Shown: positions 9,075 to 17,625 of the stretch, in pieces | How positions within the stretch are numbered: position 1 is the stretch's first letter | Layout: the number at the start of each line of letters is the position of its first letter | NCBI GenBank assembly: GCA_004151065.3 | Contig: NWUY0300028670.1 | Span: forward strand, 4,981 to 22,605 | Source: Larix sibirica | Taxonomy: Eukaryota > Streptophyta > Pinopsida > Pinales > Pinaceae | DNA: 17,625 nucleotides | Direction of reading: 5' to 3' | Made by a program: the position numbers and the translations under genes | The notes under the pieces: model-generated | Seen by the model: the letters and a program-made list of their open reading frames with translations, nothing else | Told to the model about the DNA's origin: nothing | Database searches by the model: none

Positions 9075-9202
9075 GTTCAATTTCCAGTGATGATATGATC
9101 ATCTATGAACCTCCAAGGCGGGATGCCCAGAAGATCACTTTTACATTGTTTAAAGTTGATGGCCAGGACCATATTTGTGTATCCTGCGTTGACGGACGTT
9201 AA
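9075..9202 (+). CDS. Unknown gene, candidate exon 5 (3' part)
   Basis: The acceptor is TATTAG (9069-9074). The exon continues in phase 1, G|GT, and reads SISSDDMIIYEPPRRDAQKI then TFTLFKVDGQDHICVS, ending at TAA 9200-9202. The neighbouring frame stays open from 9105 to 9416 and includes YPALTDVNPAPWFGK and EFEAPVKCLQLS. The true protein may switch frame near 9175 through an indel, or splice there. GC content is high to about 9300. Function is unknown; the strand-rich, charged sequence suggests an all-beta domain, but that is only an impression. Confidence 0.5.
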
Positions 9203-9506
9203 TCCAGCGCCCTGGTTCGGCAAATGCTGTAGAACATCGCGCGCTTGTGCACGACGAGTCTCGTGTTGTATAGAATTTGAGGCTCCAGTGAAGTGCTTGC
9301 AATTGAGCACTTATTTATATGAAACAAAGATGAATTATTTATTTATTTGTGTTCTATATTTGCCTTTCAGACTTGGTTTAATTTGGCCTATATTTGGAGA
9401 GCCTTCAAATTTATAACCAAACATTTGACAGCTCTTTTGTATGTGGAGAAGAATTCTATTGTCATAAATTGTTCTTAAAATATGAATAGGTAGATATTGG
9501 ACTGAG

Positions 9507-9960
9507 GTGATTATGGTTCATAGTCGACATGGCCGGAGAAAGGCATATATGGCTGGGGAATTGGAAAATAAGTGTCTCCAACAAATGTGTTCATGCTTCT
9601 GTCTACAAGTCGGGGAAGGAAGTGCTTAAATAGAAGATGTCCGAAAAAGGAAGACCGTCCACATGAAGTGGCATAGTAGTCACAAAATATAGAATAGATT
9701 TGACAGGCTAACCATTGTTCACTCGCGAGTGTGGATGGTCCAGGTGTACTTGTAAGTATAGCGACGCATAGAATAGAATAAGTGGGACTGAGCATGTTGA
9801 CATTATTCAAAGTCTACATGGCGGAGATATGTGACATGACCAATGACTCCATTGCAAACACAATATGGATGATAAAAGAATTCACACTCCTTGTGCTCGG
9901 ATGGAAGACCGTAGGTGACATGTTAGTTCAGAAATTCTAGGGTTGGAATTTAATGGGTAT
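9507..9960. other. Coding-like region of unresolved strand and frame
   Basis: This segment is less AT-rich than its surroundings and stays open in several frames. On the + strand, after an AG at 9505-9506, one frame gives MVHSRHGRRKAYMAGELENK and more to TAA at about 9632, continuing as EDVRKRKTVHMKWHS. Another gives MAGERHIWLGNWKISVSNKC. A later + frame, about 9809-9940, gives MAEICDMTNDSIANTIWMIK and ends GWKTVGDMLVQKF then TAG. The minus strand has a 99-codon open frame at 9511-9810. None matches a family I know. It could be the 3' end of the unknown upstream gene or decayed transposon coding sequence. Confidence 0.3.
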
Positions 9961-10294
9961 TTTTTCAGTCATGGGGGCATTTTGACCTAGTAAATTGTTT
10001 TTACAAAGTGACTCATATAAGACCCAAACGATTCCCTGTAACGTATTTTTGGCATTTAATTAATTTTTTAAACTGTCATTATTTCTTATTATTGAGCATA
10101 TGAAAACATCTGTATGCCTCAACGTATTCCAAATATTGATTCCCTCATGTCTCATGCCTATTATATACTTTGAAGCTCAGCATGAGCTGCGGAATTCACC
10201 TAGCTGTACTATTTTGAAGCCAATCATTATCTCCAACAAATTTCAAACATCACCTATAGAATTTCAAACATGTTATGGATTTCATATGTTAAAA

Positions 10295-10579
10295 TCAACT
10301 ACTGAATGTTAGACACCCATTGGTGCTCTCCTCTGGCTGGTGGCTTTGGATGCTGAATAGTTGAGCAATCGAGTTACCAAGAAATTTATCTTGCTCCCAC
10401 CCTATGCACCATGCACCAGATGAGCGAGCATTGATTGCACATATAATCCAAGGCTTGCCATATATTAGAGAAGGAGAGCGAATAAAGCAATACTCATTGG
10501 AAGGGTAGTTATTTGAAGTATTGAGAGGAGGGAATCCATAGAAAAGGTGCCCATTGATGCTAGAGTCCACCAGCAACAT
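10295..10579 (-). CDS. Unrecognised 94-residue open frame
   Basis: The minus strand is open from ATG 10579 to a stop at 10295, reading MLLVDSSINGHLFYGFPPLN, then a Pro/Ser-rich stretch, GKPWIICAINARSSGAWCIG and WEQDKFLGNSIAQLF. An in-frame stop lies 10-12 bases upstream of the ATG, so it does not extend 5' without splicing. It has no signal peptide, clear membrane helix or known motif. The residue mix looks protein-like, but homology was not recognised. It may be an exon of a decayed mobile element on this strand, or chance. Confidence 0.22.
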   Translation of the reverse strand: MLLVDSSINGHLFYGFPPLNTSNNYPSNEYCFIRSPSLIYGKPWIICAINARSSGAWCIGWEQDKFLGNSIAQLFSIQSHQPEESTNGCLTFSS

Positions 10580-10803
10580 GGGGATATTTCATGGTCTTGC
10601 AATTGTGAATGGTTGTAAACGTTATTTTTATTTTTTTAATATTTAATAATATCAAAATAAATAAATTAATTAATGAAATTATTTTTGGTTTTTATATTGA
10701 GGTATATCTTCAACGTCCCAGTTACAAATTATAATTTATTCTAAAATTCTTATTGTTAAAAGCTTTAAAGTTATTTTATGGTCATTTACATTTTTTTCTT
10801 GAT

Positions 10804-11086
10804 GATTTATTTGAGATATGTTGAAACTTAGTAATATTTTATTATTCTTATAGTTTTATAGTTTTATTAATTGATTGAAGCAATTAATTTTACTAATGGT
10901 AAAAATATTTTAGGACAAATTTGAAGTTGAATCTGGTCCCTTCCTATCGATTTATTTGACTTATGTTGAAACTTAGTAATATTTTATTATTCTTGTAGTT
11001 TTAGTAATTGTTTGAAGCAATTAATTTTGCTAATGGTAAAAATATTTCGGGACAAATTTGAAGTTGAATGTGGTCTCTTCCTATCT
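10804..11086 (+). repeat. 145-bp tandem duplication
   Basis: GATTTATTTGA...GTTGAAACTTAGTAATATTT through AAATTTGAAGTTGAATSTGG and TCCTATC occurs at 10804-10948 and again at 10949 to about 11086. The copies differ by a few substitutions, and the second lacks the doubled TAGTTTTA found near 10851-10865. The junction at 10948/10949 is head to tail. I see no open frame of note in the unit. Confidence 0.88.
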
Positions 11087-11089
11087 ACT

Positions 11090-14000
11090 TATAGTTAAGG
11101 AAAGTGAATGGCCTAATCAAGAAAGCAACAATTGGTTTGGTCATAATATTGACCCTTCCCCACAAAAACATTTTGAGAATAAAATAAAATCCCATGGTTT
11201 CCAATTTGAACAACAAATTTTCATAATGCTCTTACTTAAGTTTAATTTTAATATGTTTTATTCCATCTAGCCTAACATTATCATATAGAAAGGATTTTGG
11301 TTTTTTGTTCATTTTCTAAGTTTGTCATTTAATTCGCTTCACATGCATCATTGGAGTCTTACATTTGAGTCCTTTGTGTTACTATTGATACGTTTCGTGA
11401 TGGGGAAGATAAAAATTCAAAACATCCAAAATATTAGTATGAAGGGAAACTTGATGAAATGAAATTCCAACCTTGGTTGAGATGAGTAAAATGACAATTT
11501 TGGTTTTTCATTGACACCTCTAATCCCGTGCCTTTTCTAGAGGAGCGTGAAATTTTTATCTCATTAAGAAAAACTACAAGGATGGACAATGTTTAAGAAA
11601 TAGAAGAGATACTTATGAAATATTGGGATCGTGAGATTAAGTAGGAATTATCACAAAAGCTTATGCATTATTAATGTGTTCTCTAGTTCATAAATTGTGC
11701 TCAACTTTCAATGCATGATTTTCGCAATGCAATGACAACATTTGAACAATACCTCTTCAATCCAGTGTGTATGACTTCACTTTCCTATCATGTTGATTCC
11801 CACATAAGTTGTATCATTGTTTTGATACAATATTATTTGCGATAAAATGTAATCTTCGTGCAACTAGTTTAATTGCTCACCTTTGAGTTCATATAAGTTA
11901 ACTATATTTTAAAAGGGCAGGTGACTTCTCTTTTAAACATTGAGGCCAAGAAAAAATGTGAATTCATGTTTACATGTATTATCCAAATTTCTTGACCCTC
12001 TTCTGCTACAAAATGTTGTGTTGAGCTTTGGCTAATCCATAAATAAACCTTTCAAGTCTTGAACATGATGTAGTGGGAATAAGTACATGGATTATGCAAC
12101 CATGAATTCCCATGATATATTTAGTTCATCAATAATTTGATGTAGTATTGTACTAGTGCTGATGAATCAAAGATTGAGACATTGCATGTTGCAAAGTGAT
12201 TATATATGGAGTCTTCTTATTCAAACTCTCAATCTATATAATAATTTAAGAATATAATAGAGCTATCTTATATAGAATGTACACTCAATAATGGAAAAAT
12301 CTAGTTTCCATTAATTTGAAAAAGTGATCTTATATTTCCATGAATTTGTAAAACAATTGTACCTTTACCAAAATACTAAAAAAGTAACCATATCAAGTTG
12401 AAATCATGATATTATTTAGGTGCATTTACTTTCAGATTACTATCATAACTAGAAAGAATGATGGCATGTTAATGCATGCTTCTAAAGATTGAAATTCCTA
12501 TATTATTTCTCATGCCATGATGCTATCATGGGATGTTTGGTCAAAAGTTGATGATTATACTAAAATGATTAGATTAATGTTTGAGGACAATCAAATGATA
12601 TCGGATTGGGCTTGGTGAGGAGTTTTGTCAATATTTATTCTTTGGTAAATTAACAAAGGGATGGTACAATGAGAGTATGGACATTAGGTTAGAGAATCGA
12701 GGATATAAGGGAAAATTTTTATCATTTCTTGAGAAGGGGTGATAAAGGTAATAGGGAAATAGGTTAAATTTTTTTTTTTATTGTGAGAAAAATAGGAAAT
12801 AAAGGGATTTGTAATGGAAAGAGAAATTCAAAATGTTAAAAGGTAATAAAAGTATATGAGAAGGAAGGATCAAGGGTGAGTGGAGATATACATTAAAAGG
12901 TTAATAAAGGGTATAATAACAAATAGAAGAGGAAAAAATAAGGGGTGGTTAGGGAGTAGGGTGTGATAGGAATTTTTATATATTTTTATTATGCAAATGG
13001 GGAATGGAATAGGAGGAAACTAATCGTATAAAATACCTTTGGGAAATGAATTTGGGAAAGGATACTGAAAAAGGAAATTTAAGGAAAAAAGATAGCTTCC
13101 TTTTCCTTTTAAAACCAATCACATAATGTTTTATTTTCAACAGGGAACCTAAGTGGAAAGAATTTTACTTCTCAATCAAAGGTGTAATGAGATGAAAGTA
13201 GTAGGCATGACTGATGAATTTACTGATGAGCGAAACTTTGTGAAATTTTAACTGACACGACTCAAATGACCACAACGTGCTGAAACTTTGACGAACTGCC
13301 GAAGGGGTCAAATGATGACTTTTTTAGCCAAATGAAATATGTGCATGATCAATACTCTGAGATGAACACAATAGTATAAAAATCATGACATGATGACATG
13401 TGTGGTGAAAATTGATCAAAATCCAAGACATGACATCAACCAAACTATATCAACAAAACAATGCATAAGACAAAAATTGACAAGTTAATTGCAAGGGTTG
13501 TAAGAAAGCGTAAATGGTAAAATGAGATACAAATGTGATAAGCATATCTCGTAGAAAAAACTTTGCAAATAGAATGGTTTCTCAAAAAAGTCTAGTAGGT
13601 TTACCTTTGGCGTCATCCTTCGACATCTTTGGAAGCATGTCGATGTCGAACATCAACACCTTGCAACTCATGTTTTATTTCTATATATGGATTCTTGTTG
13701 TATATATTAATATGAAAGACTAGGCACATGGAAATATTGGAATATGAATTATAGGTGGTTCTGATTTATTTTTCAGACTTGCATCATCATCTTTATGAAC
13801 ACTATGGCACATATAGTTTATCCATATCCATTTATTATGAATATATCCATTTAATTTACTGGATTGTTGTCATGGTTTCCTTATTTGGCATGTCTAATAC
13901 CAGAAAGGAATCTAGCCTCCTCAAACCAACTACTGGTAAAGAGTAATATCTTATTTAGTAAATTAGTTCATGTTTTGAGTTCCTTTTTTCCAACCTTGAG

Positions 14001-14274
14001 CGACAATTATACATATAGCAATCATTCTTGATGCTTTAAGGACATTTTATTTTGTTTTCTTTAATTTTTTGTCTTTCCAAATAATTTCCATTCATATGAA
14101 TGCAATACCTTTTGGAGAACCTAAAATAGATAATCATAAGTCAGACTAATCGATTAGTTTAATGCATTTTTAAAGAGGAATCACTGCAAGAATTAGTCCC
14201 TTTACTTGATAGAGCATAGTTTTACTATTATGAAGTACATCTATTTCCATTTCAAGAAAATTTGATTCTATTTA
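11090..14274. other. Long stretch without a recognisable gene
   Basis: This AT-rich sequence has only short open frames (for example 13535-13723 and 13755-13946) without domains. It contains a T run at about 12771-12779, the purine-biased tract at 12690-13110, and a 30-base stretch near 12733 resembling one at 15836. No LTR pair, primer-binding site or polymerase motif was found. It is probably old, degraded repeat DNA. Confidence 0.5.
12690..13110 (+). other. Purine-biased tract
   Basis: Over about 400 bases the + strand is dominated by A and G, with motifs such as GGGAAATAGG, GGAAATAAAGGG, AGAAGGAAGGATCAAGGG and GGGGAATGGAATAGGAGG. Pyrimidines occur mainly as short T runs, and the bias ends at a CCTTTTCCTTTT segment near 13099. 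No gene is visible. Such asymmetry can favour triplex or R-loop structures, or mark an old purine-rich repeat. Confidence 0.6.
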
Positions 14275-14346
14275 AGGGTTATATCTCAATGGAAGATCAC
14301 TTGCCTTATAGGTAGAATGTTGGTTGTTTGATTCCTCCATTCTCTA
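14275..14346 (+). tRNA. Decayed tRNA-shaped sequence (tRNA pseudogene or SINE head), UAU anticodon position
   Basis: The 72 bases fall into every canonical tRNA interval. Acceptor strand AGGGTTA (14275-14281), TA, D arm TCTC-AATGGAA-GATC, A26, anticodon stem CTTGC, loop CTTATAG (U33, anticodon TAT), stem GTAGA, five-base variable loop ATGTT, T stem GGTTG, T loop TTTGATT, CCTCC, acceptor ATTCTCT and discriminator A. The A box TATCTCAATGG and B box TGTTTGATTCC are near consensus. Stems are damaged: four of seven acceptor pairs including one G-T, two of four D pairs, four of five anticodon pairs including wobbles, three of five T pairs. A functional tRNA is unlikely. A tRNA pseudogene or tRNA-derived SINE fits, and repeat sequence follows immediately. 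Confidence 0.6.
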
Positions 14347-14379
14347 TCTACATAAATCAATCACTAATTCAGTGGTGAA

Positions 14380-14442
14380 TTAACAACAATCAATGACTAA
14401 ATAAATGACCAGTTAACAACAATCAATGACTAAATAAATGAC
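14380..14442 (+). repeat. 30-bp direct repeat, period 33
   Basis: TTAACAACAATCAATGACTA plus ten further bases is identical at 14380-14409 and 14413-14442. Variants of the AATGACYAAATAAATGAC theme continue to about 14520. This forms the left, directly repeated half of the foldback element that follows. Confidence 0.85.
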
Positions 14443-14549
14443 TAAATGTACTACCAAACAATGATAATTAATGACCAAATAGAAACAATTAATGACCAAA
14501 TAAATGACTAAATATATGACCAACACATGGATCAATTCAAGCAATTATG

Positions 14550-14677
14550 ACCAAGTGATAAATGACCAATTTGGTTGGGTGATAAGTGACTACTAATTTA
14601 TGACCAATGGTCAGGTGATAAAATTTAGTCATTTATCACCTTTTTTAGTCAGTTCTTTAGTCACTTATCACCCATTT
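14550..14677. mobile_element. MITE-like foldback element with nested inverted repeats
   Basis: GGGTGATAAGTGACT (14577-14591) is exactly inverted at 14659-14673. Inside, AGGTGATAAA (14613-14622) is exactly inverted at 14632-14641. Related GTGATAAATGACC and TTAGTCAGTT motifs lie between and beside them. The nested arms and the exact 22-base match to 6990-7011 in opposite orientation indicate a dispersed non-autonomous element. No target-site duplication was established, no transposase is present, and the outer limits are uncertain; the repeats from 14380 may belong to it. Confidence 0.65.
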
Positions 14678-14884
14678 TGTACTAGTAGAATGGAATGTTT
14701 CATTGTATGTAACTCAAATTCAAGTTGAAATCATTTCATATGTTAAACATCGTTGATTTTTATGTATTGTTGATTAATAGATGGTGCATATGTAGCTTCA
14801 AATGAGTGATATGTAAGTCACAAGGATTGTTTCATGTCTAGTAATCTAGTTTTTCATTTAAGTCTGAGATAATGAAATCAGTCT

Positions 14885-15680
14885 TAACACTATTGTTGGA
14901 AAAAATGCTTGCTAGTAGTCATTCTAGAAACTAGCAAATTTTACATGCATTTACAAGATTGCTACATTGAGAAACATGACAATTTTAGATCGATCTATTG
15001 TATAGCTCAGTGTGCAAGGATTGATAGGTATCAACAATATGGACATTGCTAGTATGTTGCACAAGCAAATTCAAGCTTTTCCCAATTTGCATATATCTTG
15101 CACACAACAATGGAAATTGTTGTTCAATTTCTATCTTCACACGTTCACATATGTGTGTTATTGTATTTCCCATAATTCCTTGGGTTGTTCTTATCTTCTT
15201 GTATTATTCAAGAAGCACTCATAATAGTACAATTGAAAAAATAGTTTCTAGAAGCCATGCTCTAAAGCAAGAAATTCTTTATGCATTTACAAGATTACTA
15301 CATTCGGAAACCTGAAATTGTTAGAACAATCTCTTGTAAAACAATATGCAATTGATGATAGTTATTATTAGCAATATGGACATTAATACAAGCACCAATC
15401 ATAATTGAACCCCTTAGTAGGTCTTGCTTAAATGTTGAGTCATGGTATTTGATATGCAAATTAGGCTTCTCTTCTATTTGCAAGTATATTGCACAATAGA
15501 CTATATCCTCTTGAAATGTTGACTCCCAAAGTTACATATGAAAATTTAAACTTTGTATAATTCCAATAGTGGATACTTTATATGAATTTGTAATCCTGGC
15601 TAGCAACCATGCTACAATGCAGGAGATCTTATATGCATTTACAAGATCATAATTGTTTCGTTTATAATATAATTACATGT
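14885..15680 (+). repeat. Three diverged copies of a unit of about 340 bp
   Basis: ATGCATTTACAAGAT occurs at 14945, 15281 and 15633, spaced 336 and 352 bases. Flanks align as well: AGCCATGCTCTAAAGCAAGA before copy 2 matches CAACCATGCTACAATGCAGG before copy 3, and CAATATGGACATT follows copies 1 (about 15035) and 2 (about 15372) at similar distances. Open frames across the copies (such as 15046-15315) are short and inconsistent, so I treat this as an old tandem non-coding repeat rather than a gene. Confidence 0.6.
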
Positions 15681-15806
15681 ATGATTGAATTGATACAGAG
15701 CCATTAATGAATTGTCTTAAGTTGCGAGCTTATTTGGTGTATCTTTTTACTATTATGTATACGTATTAATCATGCTTATCATTAATGTATAGATGATTTT
15801 TTTTGC

Positions 15807-16441
15807 AGAGGAAGGCATAGGGGAAACATAAATAACAGGGGTGATAGAGGCAATAGGGAAAGAGGCCAACAACCTGTTTAGAAAGGAGGAAAAAAACAAA
15901 AAGACTGAGGTTTTCTATACATTTTGATGCAGACTCTAAGGACTTTAATCAACTTTTGTAGATTAATTTCCTGAATTTGTTTGGTCAAGGGCATGTCCCA
16001 ATTTCCCAACCTTATGTTAGGTGTCTTGTATAGTATCACCAAAGAATCCTTGGGATACATGCTCCTTTGGATGTTTCCATGCAACCTGAGCCTGAAAATA
16101 ATGATTGTTGGAAGCATAATGTTTTGAATCAACCATAAGGTATTCATAGATGGCCCACCCTTTCATTTCCATTGCCTCAACCTCCACCTCTTGAGTAGAA
16201 TAGTGATCATCGAATAGCTTATGTATATTCTTATGCTCCCTGCTCCAACATGTTGATATACCCAAATCATTTCCTGGTTGGATTCTTAGGTCCAAAGGAA
16301 AAATAGCCTATAAATACTGTCGAGTCAAGCTCCTTTGAGGCATTGTCTCATTCTATTACATCTCATTGAAATTAGCCAAAGGATAATGCTAGAACAACGG
16401 TAATCACTCCAGGTGATGTGCAATCAATCAATAAAAACACA
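15807..16441 (+). pseudogene. Decayed RG-rich / proline-rich coding sequence, unknown family
   Basis: A T-rich tract and TTTTGCAG (acceptor at 15807-15808) precede an arginine/glycine-rich start, NINNRGDRGNRERGQQP, with TAG 15879. After a frame change near 15900 a second frame runs from about 15926 to TAA 16442: DADSKDFNQL, GQGHVPISQPYVRCLV, GIHAPLDVSMQPEPENND, SFPLPQPPPLE, RTTVITPGDVQSINK. It is broken by stops at 15959, 16031, 16136, 16196, 16304, 16367 and 16373. Five of these seven are TAG, one is TAA and one TGA. The RGG-type start and the Q/P-rich remainder would suit an RNA-binding protein's disordered region or a retroelement gag-like region, but I do not recognise the family. The opposite-strand open frames here are shadows. 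Confidence 0.4.
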
Positions 16442-16444
16442 TAA

Positions 16445-17337
16445 TAATAAAAAAAGGGAAATAAAGCAGAAATGATACTCCTTAAGGGAGTGAAAAAGGA
16501 CTAGTTGCCTCTCACAAAAATATGCATTTTAATTTGGTTTGATGAGTAGCACTTTTATTTATTTTTTATTGATGCATACACATTTTTCGACTATGTTTAA
16601 AAAGGGGCATACTTGCAATTATTTTTGAGAAGTTTTTATTGTTTATGATACATTATGAAACTTATCATGGTTTTTGCTTTGGGTTTATGGTCTAAATTAT
16701 TTTGGCAGATGGTATTTATGATTTTTATGTTTGAAGGAATAAGTTGATTAATGGGAAGTTGTATTGGATATGATGGGGTTCCCAACTATTTATATTATAT
16801 TCATTTTTCATATTATATTTAAATTAACTTGACTTATTTATCTATCCCGAGTAATTATCTTAACTAAAAGGTATTTTCCATATACCTCTAACTTTTTGTC
16901 AAATGATAAAAAGGGTGACACAAGGAGAAACAAAGGGAGACACAAGGAAGCTTCAATTATTTTTTTGGAAATTGGTGAAGAAAAAGTAGACAATGAAGCT
17001 TTTCCTAACGGGAGTTGTTCTTCTTTTCAACTTGGTCGAGATTTTCATTGGAGGTTCTAGGAATAATGATTCGTACACCATAGAAAGGTATTTGTGGATG
17101 GTTGATTTAGGTGGAAACAAATAATAACTATATGGATTTCATTGTTCATGAAAAGTGATTCTTTTTAGCTGATTTGTGTGCAGATGGACTTTGTATGGCT
17201 CCTGTATTGTGCTGTTGTTTGCGGTGGTCACTACATTGGTTTTTGTTTGGTGTGTATCTCCCCAAAAAATTTCTAAGATGTTGTGTATCTTTTTTCCAGA
17301 CTATTTAAGGAATTCATGATCTTTAATGCATATTGCA
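16445..17337. other. No gene recognised
   Basis: This is AT-rich sequence without a convincing exon. Near 16911-16948 there is a short imperfect repeat of GACACAAGGA followed by AAGGGAGACACAAGG. A 31-codon open stretch after GTGTGCAG at 17182 (MDFVWLLYCAVVCGGHYIGF) is hydrophobic but isolated and is probably chance. Confidence 0.45.
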
Positions 17338-17625
17338 GTAAATCTCTATAGTGATTCTGATCCAGATGGATATTGGTGGCCACCCACCTATTCCACTGGC
17401 TCAAAAGGCATTCCCATTTTGGTCATTTTCTAGAAGTTTTCTATGGTTTTCTGGGTCCTGAACTTTCGAGGCCATTTTAAGGCCCTAAATGATTTTTTTT
17501 GGGCTCACTGTGGCCCAGACGACAGCCATGATCTCTTGCATGGGCTTGATCCACTATTGTACTCATTGGATATATATTTCCAATGATCTATCGATCCCCC
17601 CAAACGGAGATCGTATGCAAAAGTT
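17338..17625 (+). other. Coding-like or transposon-like end segment
   Basis: After ATTGCAG (17332-17338) the + strand reads NLYSDSDPDGYWWPPTYSTG and SKGIPILVIF, then TAG. It stays open through FWAHCGPDDSHDLLHGLDPL to TGA at about 17585. GC content is higher than upstream. An 8-bp hairpin, TCATTGGA/TCCAATGA, lies at 17563-17586. The tail near 17600, AACGGAGATCGTATGCAAAA, has the character of sequence often seen in dispersed plant retrotransposons, from my general impression only. I cannot decide between a decayed exon and an LTR-element fragment. It runs off the window end. Confidence 0.3.

Noticed and set aside
13210-13237. Hammerhead ribozyme core (CTGATGA ... GAAAC)
   Set aside because: The core strings are present, but no helix II can form between them and no matching helices I and III were found.
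15046-15315. 89-codon + strand open frame
   Set aside because: It crosses the junction of two diverged repeat copies and the other copies do not keep the frame.
15878-16295. Two overlapping minus-strand open frames
   Set aside because: They mirror the low stop density of the + strand pseudogene; the + reading with its proline-rich segments is more coherent.
16309-16316. TATAAATA promoter
   Set aside because: It lies inside the decayed coding sequence and no gene starts downstream.
1-17625. LTR retrotransposon with paired LTRs
   Set aside because: No long direct repeat pair, tRNA primer-binding site, polypurine tract or pol motif was found by eye.
1-17625. CRISPR array or bacterial operon
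   Set aside because: No regularly spaced short repeats with unique spacers; introns and plant families point to a eukaryote.

Overview
The window looks like nuclear DNA of a seed plant with a large, repeat-laden genome. It is AT-rich, coding islands are broken by long non-coding stretches, splice signals are plant-like, and the one family recognised with confidence is the plant PB1-domain Raf-like protein kinase. One ambiguous base (N at 7660) suggests a draft scaffold. A gymnosperm is plausible but not proven. No bacterial operon, CRISPR array, rRNA or intact viral gene was seen.

Layout. 1-150: a perfect 34-bp inverted repeat around an 82-bp loop. About 485-6290: a decayed PB1-Raf-like kinase gene on the + strand. 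It comprises a PB1 domain and linker (485-2550), two further linker-like blocks (4718-4999 and 5656-5800) separated by a four-copy tandem array, and the start of the kinase N-lobe (6110-6290). Stops and a frameshift break it, and the rest of the kinase domain is absent. 6640-7015: a weak tRNA-derived/SINE-like signal and a short end of a foldback element.

7259-9202: an unrecognised multi-exon gene or remnant on the + strand. All its exon boundaries are phase 1, and one single-base insertion disrupts exon 4. 8181-8368: two small direct-repeat clusters. 9507-10579: coding-like but unassigned sequence. 10804-11086: a 145-bp tandem duplication. 12690-13110: a purine-biased tract. 14275-14346: a decayed tRNA-shaped sequence, followed directly by a repeat-rich foldback element (14380-14676). 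14885-15680: three diverged copies of a unit of about 340 bp. 15807-16441: a decayed RG-rich/proline-rich coding sequence whose stops are mostly TAG. 17338-17625: a coding-like or transposon-like end segment.

No intact, confidently functional protein gene is visible. The pieces do not form a pathway. They read as two or three decaying genes embedded in repeats. The most notable points are the intron-like tandem array inside the kinase pseudogene, the all-phase-1 unknown gene, and the CAG/CAA-to-stop pattern in the 3' pseudogene.
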